NCBI GenBank assembly: GCA_018267625.1
Contig: JAFDYC010000025.1
Span: 1-54,823, forward strand
Length of the DNA: 54,823 nucleotides
Origin: Bacteroidota bacterium
GTDB lineage: Bacteria > Bacteroidota > Bacteroidia > Chitinophagales > Chitinophagaceae
Direction of reading: 5' to 3'
Part shown: positions 35,801 to 43,928 of the stretch, piece by piece
Position numbering within the stretch: position 1 is the first letter of the stretch
How the letters are laid out: the number at the start of each line of letters is the position of its first letter
Made by a program: the position numbers and the translations under genes
The notes under the pieces: model-generated
What the model was told of the DNA's origin: nothing
The model's input: the letters and a program-made list of their open reading frames with translations, nothing else
Database searches by the model: none

Positions 35801-38800
35801 GCGCAACTGGCTTACCGACACATTCAGAGGTACGGTCACGGTATCATTTGCTGCAATGAAAACTGTGTCGCCCGGGCTGGTAGGTGTCGTACTTGCCGGA
35901 GACCAGCTCAGGCCACTGTTCTGAGATACTTCCCAGGTGCTATTCTGGTTCCAGGCTCCATTGGAAACACTTCTGAAAATGTAGTGTGCACTGATGCTGA
36001 CCGATGCAGTTGTGGAATAAGTGGAGCAACCACCGGATGCAGAAAGGGTATAGGTAACCGTGTAGCTGCCCGGTGTGCTGGCATTCAGGTTGATGGCACC
36101 CGTAGTGGCATTGATAGAGAGACCGGCGCCCGCACTAAAGGTGCCGCCCGTGGTACCGCTGAGGCTCACGTTTGCCGTTCCAGAGTTGCTGAATGGATTT
36201 CCGGGATAGCTGATGCTGGCAGATGGTGCAGCCGTGACTTTCACATTCGTGGTGCATTGATACAAGGCGCAGCCACCTGCAGCAGCTACAGTGTAAGTGA
36301 CCGTATAGCTGCCCGCAGTACTGGCACTCAGGTTGATGGCCCCGGTACTGGTGTTTATGGATAGCCCAGCAGCCGCGCTGTAGGTTCCTCCTGAGGTTCC
36401 GGTGCGGGTGACACTCGCGGTGCCGGCATTGCTGCAATAGGGACTTCCTGAATAGCTGATGCTGGCAGATGGTGCTGCATTCACAGTGATTACTGCAGCC
36501 CCTGATTCCAGCGTGCCGGTATAGGAACTCGGTGAGACATTATTGGTGCTGACTAAGCTCACCTTCCTGAACACATAATAGGTGCCCGGCGTGTTGAACG
36601 GAGCGCTCAGTGTGGAAGGAGTAAAGCTAGCAGCCGTAGCCCCGGTAATATTCGTTCGGGTGCCATTCAGGCTGGAACTGTAAGTCCACTGGTAGCCCGT
36701 ACCTGATTTGCTGATACCGGAAGGCAGAGTGCCAATGGCATCTCCACTGATGGCAGAGCCGCTATTGCCCATACAAATACTTTGGGTCGTATTCGCAGAA
36801 AGGGTGTCGGCAACGAGCAATTGTAATCCTGAAAATGCAACCTGGTTGCCCCCGCTATTCTCATAATATTCCAGCAGCAGTTTGCTGGTTCCGGTGAACG
36901 GGATGAGCACATTATTCTTCCAGGCAAAACTTTGTGCTGTCCAGTTACTATACACCATCACGCTATCAATGGTCAGTCGGCTGCCATCATCAGAACCTAA
37001 GTTCACAGCATATAATCCGCGCCGGGAAGAATTCATACGCAAGCGGGCCGAGAAAGTCTCTGTATAGAGGTAAGACGTGTCGTTTCCGGAGCGCAGCGGA
37101 AAGCAATTGGTGCTGCCACCAAAACTTTCATTAAAAGTTTCTGCTTCAAAAAATCGCCCATAGTAGGAATTGAACGTTGTACCATCATAACCATGCCCCA
37201 CCCAGGTATTCGTGCCGCTGGAATCCTGAGCGTCGGTGGAAGTGTCGTAGGGCGCAATGCTGGCACTGCCGCTGCCCAGGCAACCGGTGCTGCCGGTAAT
37301 GTCAAGGGTATAGCTACCCGCAGCCAACCCGCTGAAAGAATTGGAAGCCTGATAGCTGCCGCCGTTGAGGCTGTAGGTATAAGGAGCAATCCCGCCACCA
37401 GCAGTTATTGAAATAGTGCCGGTGCTCCCTCCGACGCAAGTACGGGTAGTAGCCGCTGAAACTGTAAGTGCAGTGGTGGTAGCAATATGGCTGGCGGTCT
37501 TATTACTACCGCAACCCGTGGCCGTGGCCGTAATCGTTGAGGCACCCGTCCATCCGGCCACATAACTTACCTGGCCAGTTGATGAATTGATGCTGTTGCC
37601 GGCTGCCAGGCTGTTTGCGTCAAGGGCGTAAGAGATTCCGGTATTGTTGGTTGCAGAAGCAGAATAGCTCTGGGTTCCGGCCATCTTACACCGGGAAGAA
37701 GTGGGGCCTAAGGTAAAAATTGGGGTACCTACCGTATCCGTAACATTTACGGCGATACTCGAATAGGAACTGGCGCATCCAGTCAGGGAACTTATGACCT
37801 GGTAATTCGTACTGCCGGGCAAAGAGGTAGAAGGCGAAGGAGCCGTAGAGGAACCACCGGCATCAAACTGGATATTATTATAGCAACGATAGCTACTGCT
37901 TTTGCCTGTTACCCGAAGGGTACCGGTTGATTCATTGATGGGAAATGAAGGTGCATCACCGCCAACGTTTCCGCTGCCTGAATATAAGCCAATGCTGTAG
38001 CTACCTGCCGAACTGAGCAAAGCATTAAAATTGGCCGTCACTTTTACGGAAGAAGAAGAAGTGGACTGGGACGTGAAGGTGGAAGAAAGCGCAATGGCCG
38101 TACCGGAACTATTGAAAATCGCAAGCTGTACCCCACTCACCGTCTGCCAGGCTGGGATATAATAATCTACACTTTTAATTAAGACATTCCCCGTCAGGGT
38201 GCTGAACTGGGTTTTTTGATTGTTCGAGCTAGCATCTACCCAGGTAGAAGTAGCCAGTGTGCTGGTGCCGCCACAGCTTCCAGTGACCGTTCCTAAGCTC
38301 CAGAGCAGGGTGTTGCCGCTGGCAGAAAGTTGTGTGGCACTGGCAAAACGGCAATAGGCAAGAGGGCTGGTTACCGTTGCTTGTTGGGACTCACAATCGC
38401 CCACAGCATAGAATGATCCCGGCGCATTTTGGTTGTTGTATTCGGTTTGTATCCAGCCGCCCGAACGAGCAACGGAAGCAACACGCACCTCATCCAGCAC
38501 AGCCCCTAAATCAAAATTCGTACTGCCATTTCCATGCCTTCCAATCACTGTTTTCGTTCCCAGCCCACTATAACTAATGCTGGATGAAAACGAATTGCTG
38601 GCTACCTGCGCTCCATCTACATACAGGTTTTGGGTATTCCCTACGCCATCAACCGTGTAGCAGTAGAAATGCCAGGCTCCGGAATATCCGGTATTGTACG
38701 TTGTATTATACCAGCTACTGCCATTATAAAAGAAGCCTGTTGTACTGCCCGATCCCAGGCGTATAGCTACATGATCCCCTAAACTGATCAGCTCTCCACC

Positions 38801-39478
38801 TCCTGACGAAAATGAGTTTACATAAGCCCATCCGCTTAGGGTGATGCTGCTGGGATTGCCCATCAGGCTAGAGACATCCGTATAGCTTGTACCCGATGAA
38901 GGGTTATAGGTCCTGGCCCGGGAAAACATACCGCTGTTATTATTGGTCGTCCCATGATTTGATAAGTTGTACGCATTTGATGTGCGGTCTCTGAGGTTAT
39001 TGTCAAAGTGATAGACACTTTCAAAACTGGAAGACCAGGTACCGGTAATATTGGCCTGGTTGCCGGACGAGGAATTACCGTAATACATGTACAACACCGT
39101 ATTGGAACCTGAACTCAGTGAAGGAATTCGTATCCAGGCCGTTAAAGCACCTGAGGATTTAATAAAGCGTTCGATATCGTGATCCAACTGCGTGACTCCA
39201 TCAGAGGCAGTGAACAGGATATCGTTGCCATTGTTTTGCGCATAATTCTTCAACCCGTCATCCGTAATCTGAATGAGCAAAGGAAAATCCGTGTGGGGGC
39301 CACCAATGACTTTGGATTGATCTATGATAATGGCCTTTCGATAGTTCCAATTGCTGTCAAACCAAGCCTGTGCCTGTGCCATTTGAGCATTCAAAAGGCA
39401 AAAAATTACCAGCAACAGTCCACCGGCTCGGCCAGTACCTGACAGTAGTAATTCGCGTGGCAATAAATTCTTTGTCAT
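32879..39478 (-). CDS. Giant modular cell-surface protein with T9SS sorting domain
   Basis: The 2199-residue protein has a signal peptide (hydrophobic LLLVIFCLLNAQMAQA), a DUF2341 domain (about 37-133), a LamG/concanavalin-like domain (about 143-360), a SprB-like repeat (about 680-735) and a PA14-like module (about 746-896). Two tandem 80-residue repeats with SYTVTYT follow (about 1000-1160). Two copies of a module starting HYIFRSVSNGAWNQNSTWE and HNFRSRQNGNWTDSTSWD come next, about 330 residues apart. The last 80 residues are a type A T9SS sorting domain (LRNMMGQIV, APGVYIASL). It is probably an adhesin or sugar-binding surface protein. An in-frame ATG at 39562 exists; 39478 gives a better signal peptide. 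Confidence 0.88.
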   Translation of the reverse strand: MTKNLLPRELLLSGTGRAGGLLLVIFCLLNAQMAQAQAWFDSNWNYRKAIIIDQSKVIGGPHTDFPLLIQITDDGLKNYAQNNGNDILFTASDGVTQLDHDIERFIKSSGALTAWIRIPSLSSGSNTVLYMYYGNSSSGNQANITGTWSSSFESVYHFDNNLRDRTSNAYNLSNHGTTNNNSGMFSRARTYNPSSGTSYTDVSSLMGNPSSITLSGWAYVNSFSSGGGELISLGDHVAIRLGSGSTTGFFYNGSSWYNTTYNTGYSGAWHFYCYTVDGVGNTQNLYVDGAQVASNSFSSSISYSGLGTKTVIGRHGNGSTNFDLGAVLDEVRVASVARSGGWIQTEYNNQNAPGSFYAVGDCESQQATVTSPLAYCRFASATQLSASGNTLLWSLGTVTGSCGGTSTLATSTWVDASSNNQKTQFSTLTGNVLIKSVDYYIPAWQTVSGVQLAIFNSSGTAIALSSTFTSQSTSSSSVKVTANFNALLSSAGSYSIGLYSGSGNVGGDAPSFPINESTGTLRVTGKSSSYRCYNNIQFDAGGSSTAPSPSTSLPGSTNYQVISSLTGCASSYSSIAVNVTDTVGTPIFTLGPTSSRCKMAGTQSYSASATNNTGISYALDANSLAAGNSINSSTGQVSYVAGWTGASTITATATGCGSNKTASHIATTTALTVSAATTRTCVGGSTGTISITAGGGIAPYTYSLNGGSYQASNSFSGLAAGSYTLDITGSTGCLGSGSASIAPYDTSTDAQDSSGTNTWVGHGYDGTTFNSYYGRFFEAETFNESFGGSTNCFPLRSGNDTSYLYTETFSARLRMNSSRRGLYAVNLGSDDGSRLTIDSVMVYSNWTAQSFAWKNNVLIPFTGTSKLLLEYYENSGGNQVAFSGLQLLVADTLSANTTQSICMGNSGSAISGDAIGTLPSGISKSGTGYQWTYSSSLNGTRTNITGATAASFTPSTLSAPFNTPGTYYVFRKVSLVSTNNVSPSSYTGTLESGAAVITVNAAPSASISYSGSPYCSNAGTASVTRTGTSGGTYSAAAGLSINTSTGAINLSASTAGSYTVTYTVAAAGGCALYQCTTNVKVTAAPSASISYPGNPFSNSGTANVSLSGTTGGTFSAGAGLSINATTGAINLNASTPGSYTVTYTLSASGGCSTYSTTASVSISAHYIFRSVSNGAWNQNSTWEVSQNSGLSWSPASTTPTSPGDTVFIAANDTVTVPLNVSVSQLRVYATGMLWPASGVTVSGSGWLEGNGCLRVTATGNSSGDFAAQYPISGKSLNNLTVEFAGSSLQKMDAISFAKVRLNNAAGIQLSGAASIDSSLNFGNGLLLLGNYNLSLGKNISFLGSPSSSSMIVTNGSGALRMLMSANGTRNFPVGDNTGSAEYSPASITVSGGSYAAGAYLSLRVTDAKHLENNSITDYLSRYWTLDQSGISGSFSAILHYLPADVAGSESNIYCSRYVSGSPAHWQVQSLASTSDTSLHTYVFNGTAVFTGTDRSGGIHNFRSRQNGNWTDSTSWDASVDGGTTWFQPGSFPATALDTVRIRNTHIINGDFSAMPRLFTLDNGSSYLPNAATTISGSGHMLGSGTLYVTRTTGSNQFDNQFSILSCDVSAMTVAYSAAAAQDVSPRAYGNLIFSGNAQKTLQSGLASTSNLSVSAGATFMLNGTIQITGSIFNSGTIDAHAGSVEMNGSSSQTIPSGCFSNHLIQNLSVNNASGLSLSDTLLLTGILKVAQGSFNTNDLLTLVSNASGTALIDGTGNGPVNGRVTMQRYLPSGFGYRYISSPFTAAHVAELNDDMNLADSFATLYSYDENANHAGWIKFTDTSKTLLPLSGYAANFGTLNSAKTINIRGTVNDGPLSTTLYNHNQTYTLGFNLMGNPYPSPIDWNAPSGWTKTNLDDALYFFDNGSTDRYQGAYCSFVNGVSSNGVASNIIASMQGFFVHVSNGSYPVTASFGMTDAVRINNLLPVFHKQAKSETPLLRFSAGFQDADSFSDPIVVYFNQDAQLGFERDKDAVKMFNTDSRLPNLYSICADKKLVINAQPLPDEDTRTVPLGLSLNHGAEVVFRMRDADNIPSGLHLYFADVARGIVQDLEQQPDYTLQLEKGSYENRFFLLFSRQLHPVLPGQEALEATVQGNTIIVTQQEQQGTLILRNMMGQIVLQQPLQGIGKHEINFCAAPGVYIASLTTNKGTLSRKLAFGGQ

Positions 39479-39879
39479 GGGCAAACCAGAGTGATTTTCT
39501 TCCGGTTTACGCAATGGCTGTAATGGCATTTGATTCAGTTTCCTGCCCTCTTGATGCTGCATCTTAGTCGAAACATCAGGAGCTGTGTAGTAGAGGCAGG
39601 AACAAATAAAACCTGAGATTAATCGCTGGCCGAATTGTTTCCGCTCATTATGAAGCGCTTAACCTACTCCCACTACAAAGTCAAAAAACGCAGAAGGGCA
39701 TTAACCCTTGCTTAATAAAAACGAGTTTCCGCCAACATCTGCCCAATGAGCCCTGGGTAGCCAGGCCCAGTCTTTCCTAACATAATCTGAAATCCTACAG
39801 GAGGAAACACCTTAAATACGGAGCTTAAAACAAAAGCCGCATACCTTCGCGCCCTTATTTTTTATTCGTTTTCCTTTTC
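39479..39879. other. Divergent intergenic region without a gene
   Basis: The region separates the giant T9SS gene from the DEAD-box helicase. It holds an inverted repeat AAGGG-CATTAA-CCCTT (39693-39708) and the -7-like box of the helicase. No coding frame here has believable composition apart from a possible N-terminal extension of the giant gene up to 39562. Confidence 0.5.
39842..39849 (+). promoter_or_regulatory. -7 box TACCTTCG for the DEAD-box helicase
   Basis: One mismatch to TAnnTTTG, 30 nt upstream of the ATG at 39880. Confidence 0.45.
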
Positions 39880-41583
39880 ATGACTTCTTTTTCCGACTTC
39901 GCACTCCGCGAAGAAATCGGTCGTGCCCTCTCAGAAATGGGCTATGAAACGCCCACCCCCATTCAGGCTAAAACCCTGCCCCTGCTGCTTTCCGAACCGA
40001 CAGACATCATTGGCCTCGCACAGACCGGCACCGGCAAGACTGCTGCCTTCGGCCTTCCCCTCCTGAATCAGATTGACACCGACAACCACGACGTTCAGGC
40101 GCTCGTGCTCTCCCCTACCCGCGAACTCTGCATGCAAATCGAAGCGGAGTTGAACAAATATGGTCAGTTTTTAAAAGGATTTCGCGCCGCGGCTGTCTAT
40201 GGTGGTGTACCTATTGGCGGGCAAATCCGGGAGCTGAAACGCCACCCGCAGGTGATTGTAGCCACACCAGGCCGGCTCATTGACTTGTTGGAGCGCGGCG
40301 CAATCCATCTCGAGGAAGCCCATACCATTGTGCTGGACGAAGCCGATGAAATGCTCAACATGGGCTTCCGTGAAGACATTGACTTTGTCCTGAATCATAC
40401 CCCCAGCCGCGAATTGACCTGGCTATTCTCCGCCACCATGAGCCAGGATGTACGGGGCATCGCCAAAAGATTCATGAAAAGCTGGAAGGAAATTTCCGTA
40501 GCGGCCCCCAACACCACCAACGAAAATATTGACCACCAGTACTACGTCACCCACCGCCATACCCGCTTCGAAGCCTTACAACGATTGCTCGACTTTACGC
40601 CAGGCATCTACGGTATCATTTTCACCCGCACCAAGCAAGATGCTCAGGATGTAGCTGAAAAACTGATGCGTCAGGGATACCACGTCAGCCCTTTACACGG
40701 CGACATGGACCAAAAGATGCGCAGCAAGGTGATGGAACGCTTTAAATCCCGCACGATTCAGGTGATTGTCGCTACGGACGTTGCCGCACGGGGCATTGAT
40801 GTCTCTGACATTTCTCACGTTATCAACTTCGAATTACCCGATGACCCGGAAGTCTATACGCACCGTAGTGGCCGCACTGCCCGTGCCGGAAAGAGTGGTA
40901 TCTGCATGAGCATTGTCACTCCAAAAGAGATTTCGGCCATCCGCAACATCGAACGCCTGGTGAAGCAGAAGTTTCACCGCTCGGATATCCCCGATGGTGC
41001 AGAAGTGATCCGCAAACGCCTGTTTCATCAGCTCGATGCCATCGCTGAAGCAAAACCTTCCTCCGATTTTGCCCGTAATTACCAGAAAGAAATCCGGGAA
41101 CGCTTCGAAGGGATAGAGGCCGAAGAGCTGATCCGCCGTATGATGTGGCTGAACCTGCGCGATGCCATTGCCTCATATGAAGAAGCTGAAGACCTGAATG
41201 CCGGCTTCCCGCAGGAAAAAACACATGCCGGCGCTCCCGCAGGCAAATCAACTCGTTTGTTCATCAACCTCGGCACCAAAGACGGCATGACCACTGGAGG
41301 CCTCGTTCGTTTTCTGGCTGAAAGTACCGACATGGACGAGCAGCTCATCAGCCGGGTTACTGTTCGGGAACTGGCTTCTTTCTTTAATGTGCCTCCTTCT
41401 GCAGCAGGCTTCATCCAGCAGGTGCTCCCTCAAAAGAAATTCAAGGGCCGCAAGGTGCGGGTGGACGAAGCAGAAGCAAGCGGCGGACGTGGATTCCAGT
41501 CAGACAGAAGGCACGACTCACGGGGACCGGGACAAGGTAAACCCCACGCTTACGCCCCCAAAAAAGGCCCCAAGTTTTCTTAA
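39880..41583 (+). CDS. DEAD-box ATP-dependent RNA helicase
   Basis: The 567-residue protein has Walker A AQTGTGKT (47-54), PTRELC (Ia), VLDEADEML (DEAD box), SATM (III), and the second RecA domain with VATDVAARGIDV and HRSGRTARAG. After the helicase core comes a region ending in a DbpA/DeaD-type RNA-binding domain (TRLFINLGTKDGMTTGGLVRFL) and a basic, Gly-rich tail. This layout fits DeaD/CsdA-type helicases that help ribosome assembly or cold growth. It is probably monocistronic. Confidence 0.95.
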   Translation: MTSFSDFALREEIGRALSEMGYETPTPIQAKTLPLLLSEPTDIIGLAQTGTGKTAAFGLPLLNQIDTDNHDVQALVLSPTRELCMQIEAELNKYGQFLKGFRAAAVYGGVPIGGQIRELKRHPQVIVATPGRLIDLLERGAIHLEEAHTIVLDEADEMLNMGFREDIDFVLNHTPSRELTWLFSATMSQDVRGIAKRFMKSWKEISVAAPNTTNENIDHQYYVTHRHTRFEALQRLLDFTPGIYGIIFTRTKQDAQDVAEKLMRQGYHVSPLHGDMDQKMRSKVMERFKSRTIQVIVATDVAARGIDVSDISHVINFELPDDPEVYTHRSGRTARAGKSGICMSIVTPKEISAIRNIERLVKQKFHRSDIPDGAEVIRKRLFHQLDAIAEAKPSSDFARNYQKEIRERFEGIEAEELIRRMMWLNLRDAIASYEEAEDLNAGFPQEKTHAGAPAGKSTRLFINLGTKDGMTTGGLVRFLAESTDMDEQLISRVTVRELASFFNVPPSAAGFIQQVLPQKKFKGRKVRVDEAEASGGRGFQSDRRHDSRGPGQGKPHAYAPKKGPKFS

Positions 41584-41626
41584 CATCATTTTGTAATGTG
41601 AGTAGGAATTCCGAAAATCCGATTCC

Positions 41627-41634
41627 TATCTTTG
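41627..41634 (+). promoter_or_regulatory. -7 box TATCTTTG for the RlpA-like gene
   Basis: A full TAnnTTTG match, 25 nt upstream of the ATG at 41660. Confidence 0.6.
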
Positions 41635-41659
41635 CGCGCACCAAAAAACCGGACTAAGT

Positions 41660-42094
41660 ATGAAGAAGATTCTGACGATTGCCCTCTTTCTTGGTTTTGG
41701 GTTCGCCGCAACGGCCCAGGATAATGGCATCGTAGCCAAAATCATGAAGGGCATTGCATCGTATTACCACCCAAAGTTTGAAGGGCGCAAGACAGCCAAT
41801 GGCGAAACATTTAGCAATTCCAAATTCACCTGTGCCTCCAATAAAATCCCCCTCAACACCTACGTGAAGGTGACCAACCTCCACAACGGCAAAGTGGTGT
41901 ATGTGAAAGTGAACGACCGTATGGCAGCAAATAATAACCGCCTCTTGGACATGACCCAAACTGCCGCCGCCGCATTGGACTACCGCGAGGAAGGCTTAGC
42001 CAATGTGAAAATGGAAATCGTGCCCGAAGAAGAAGGACGTAATCAAGTCTTGGCGCAACGCGAAGAACTGAAAACAACCAACAACAAGCTCTAA
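41660..42094 (+). CDS. RlpA-like double-psi beta-barrel protein
   Basis: The 144-residue protein has a signal peptide (MKKILTIALFLGFGFAATAQ) and a double-psi beta-barrel domain: GIASYYHPKFEGRKTANGETF, NKIPLNTYVKVTNLHNGK, VKVNDRM and LLDMTQTAAAALD. These match septal ring lytic transglycosylase RlpA, which cuts denuded glycan strands. There is no SPOR domain, which is usual in short Bacteroidota forms. It is monocistronic, with a clear -7 box and a 9-bp terminator. Confidence 0.9.
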   Translation: MKKILTIALFLGFGFAATAQDNGIVAKIMKGIASYYHPKFEGRKTANGETFSNSKFTCASNKIPLNTYVKVTNLHNGKVVYVKVNDRMAANNNRLLDMTQTAAAALDYREEGLANVKMEIVPEEEGRNQVLAQREELKTTNNKL

Positions 42095-42115
42095 TCCGTT
42101 TTTTAAAATGTACCT

Positions 42116-42148
42116 GAGGCTGCCCCAAAGAGGCAGCCTCATTCTTTT
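42116..42148 (+). terminator. Intrinsic terminator of the RlpA-like gene
   Basis: GAGGCTGCC (42116-42124) and GGCAGCCTC (42132-42140) form a perfect 9-bp stem with a 7-nt loop, followed by ATTCTTTTC. Confidence 0.88.
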
Positions 42149-42442
42149 CAGGCCGGTGCCAGAACCTGGGATTCAGTATCGGGTTAAGAACAAGACGTAA
42201 CGAAGATGCATCAGACTCAAAATGCTGATAAGTTATTAATGATCACAAGCCCGTCTTGAAACAAACCGCTCCTTTGTAATTGCCCACGGTACTGTTTGCC
42301 TCATTGAGAATCTATTTCCCGGAACGCAGCACCCGATATAGCCCGCAGAGTAGTTTCATCATATTCCCTCAACTTGCAAAGTGGTACTGGCCAAATAGCC
42401 CCAAATAAACGTTTCCTCATTCACCTTTCGAACACCCTTAAA
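42149..42442. other. Intergenic region with no gene
   Basis: The stretch between the RlpA terminator and the pirin gene contains GACGTAACGAAGATGC near 42196, which recalls the repeat core but lacks its flanks, so it is not counted as a copy. I see no strong promoter, no tRNA and no convincing short ORF. Confidence 0.4.
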
Positions 42443-43309
42443 ATGAGTATTAAAGTCCTTTCTCGCGTTCTTCCTCCCAGCCCTCCTCATTTTGTGGGCG
42501 ATGGTTTTCGGGTACACAATTTCATCCCTTCCAGCTTGCCCATGCAGCGCATGGATCCCTTCATCATGCTGGATTACAATTCAAAATTTTACTTCCCTCC
42601 TACCGAGACACCCCGAGGTGTGGGAGCCCACCCCCATCGTGGTTTTGAGACAGTGACCATCGCCTACAAAGGCCGCGTTGCCCATACGGATAGTCATGGC
42701 GGCGGCGGTGTCATCGGCGAAGGTGATGTGCAGTGGATGACCGCTGCTTCCGGCCTTTTACACAAAGAATTTCACGAAGCGGACTGGGCCCGGCAAGGCG
42801 GCGAATTTCAGATGGTACAACTCTGGGTAAACCTGCCGGCGCAAGACAAGAAATCCAAACCAAAATATCAGGCAATTGCTCACAAAGACATGCCTCAGAT
42901 TCCCTTAGACGGAGGAGGAATGGTGGAGCTGATTGCCGGCGAATATCAAAGGGAAAAAGGGCCCGCCACTACCTTCACGCCCATCCAGCTTTGGAATGTA
43001 CGGCTGCCAGCCGGGGCCAGGTTTGAGGCATCGCTGCCGGCATCATTCAACACGGCTCTGCTCGTCATTGAAGGCAGCATCGTGGTCAATCAGGATGCAC
43101 ATGTGCCGACTGACCATTTGGTACTGTTCCGGAATGAAGGGGAAGAAGTGCACATAGAAGCATCTTCCGATGCACTGGTATTGCTGCTCAGCGGGCAACC
43201 CATAGGCGAACCGATTGCTGCCCGCGGCCCCTTTGTGATGAACAGCCCTGAAGAGCTGCTGCAAGCCTATGAAGACTTTCAATCGGGTGCCTACGGGTAT
43301 TTAGATTGA
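42443..43309 (+). CDS. Pirin family protein
   Basis: The 288-residue protein is a bicupin. The N-terminal cupin has the pirin signature PHPHRGFETVT-like block AHPHRGFETVTIAYKG and HTDSHGGGGVIGEGDVQWM, which supplies the metal-binding His/Glu set, and the Pirin_C domain follows (TPIQLWNVRLPAG). Bacterial pirins include quercetin dioxygenases and regulators; the role here is not known. The frame extends upstream to 42374 by TTG, but the family start is at the ATG of MSIKVLSRVLP. It is convergent with the VOC gene, 3 nt apart. Confidence 0.92.
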   Translation: MSIKVLSRVLPPSPPHFVGDGFRVHNFIPSSLPMQRMDPFIMLDYNSKFYFPPTETPRGVGAHPHRGFETVTIAYKGRVAHTDSHGGGGVIGEGDVQWMTAASGLLHKEFHEADWARQGGEFQMVQLWVNLPAQDKKSKPKYQAIAHKDMPQIPLDGGGMVELIAGEYQREKGPATTFTPIQLWNVRLPAGARFEASLPASFNTALLVIEGSIVVNQDAHVPTDHLVLFRNEGEEVHIEASSDALVLLLSGQPIGEPIAARGPFVMNSPEELLQAYEDFQSGAYGYLD

Positions 43310-43312
43310 GGC

Positions 43313-43771
43313 TTATTCTTCCTTTCCGGAATATGGTGAAGCTTCGGGCACATCCACCATCCATTGCAAGCCAAACTGATCGGTGCATGCCCCGTAGGTA
43401 TCGCCCCAGAATTGCTTGCTGAATGGCATAGTCACTTTTCCGCCGGCACTAAGGGCATCGAACAACCGCTGACCTTCTTCCACCGAATCAGGCAGTAAGT
43501 TGATACTGACGTTATTGCCCATCTTGAGTTTATGCCCCATGGATTCGGAAGCATCCGTGCCCATCAGTAGGTGACCACCCAGAATGGGCAGGCAAATGTG
43601 CATGATGAAGTTCTGTTCCGCTTCTGCGATGGGTGGCATTCCTTCCATAGCCGGGATTCCGGAAAAGCGGAAAATCTGCCCAAAAAATTCGGTTCCAAAC
43701 ACGCTCTTGTAAAAGAGAAAGGCTTCTTCTGTATTGCCTTGAAAGTTCAGATAGGTTGCGACTTTTGCCAT
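43313..43771 (-). CDS. VOC family protein (PhnB-like)
   Basis: The 152-residue protein is a single glyoxalase/bleomycin-resistance fold of the PhnB type: TYLNFQGNTEEAFLFYKSVFG at the start, the strand FIMHICLPILGGHLLMGTDA, and WGDTYGACTDQFGLQWMV at the end. PhnB-like VOC proteins have no agreed enzymatic function. The ATG at 43771 is the natural start; a longer frame reaches 43834 through a strongly structured leader. Possibly co-transcribed with the AhpD-like gene upstream. Confidence 0.9.
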   Translation of the reverse strand: MAKVATYLNFQGNTEEAFLFYKSVFGTEFFGQIFRFSGIPAMEGMPPIAEAEQNFIMHICLPILGGHLLMGTDASESMGHKLKMGNNVSINLLPDSVEEGQRLFDALSAGGKVTMPFSKQFWGDTYGACTDQFGLQWMVDVPEASPYSGKEE

Positions 43772-43785
43772 GATGAAAAGCTTTT

Positions 43786-43838
43786 GCAGGTGATTTTTGT
43801 TGCAGCAAAGCAACGATACCTCACTCCTTTTCACCTGC
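43786..43838 (-). other. Nested inverted repeat in the VOC gene leader
   Basis: Outer arms GCAGGTGA (43786-43793) and TCACCTGC (43831-43838) are a perfect 8-bp match, and inside them GTTGC (43799-43803) and GCAAC (43810-43814) form a second stem. The structure ends 14 nt before the VOC start. It could be a folded mRNA leader or an operator. Confidence 0.5.
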
Positions 43839-43862
43839 CCTGATTACGCCAAAAATTGGTGT

Positions 43863-43892
43863 TGGTAGCGACAAAAAAACAAGTCGCTACCA
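43863..43892. other. Perfect 10-bp stem-loop between the AhpD-like and VOC genes
   Basis: TGGTAGCGAC (43863-43872) and GTCGCTACCA (43883-43892) pair perfectly around a 10-nt A-rich loop. In the minus direction the stem is followed within 12 nt by ATTTTTGG. It may be the terminator of the AhpD-like gene, although the T-run is not directly at the stem. Confidence 0.55.
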
Positions 43893-43928
43893 GCAAGAAC
43901 AGTCAGGCAATACAGGGGATACGCAGCC

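Noticed and set aside
35675..36364. Long plus-strand open frame opposite the giant T9SS gene (229 codons)
   Set aside because: It is a mirror of a repetitive Ser/Thr/Gly-rich coding region; its product is Arg/Cys/His-rich with no domain, and no promoter or start signal supports it.
42180..42230. Possible further copy of the GACGCAACG repeat after the RlpA-like gene
   Set aside because: Only GACGTAACGAAG is shared; the T-run and CCGGC boxes are missing and the polarity would be opposite to the other copies.
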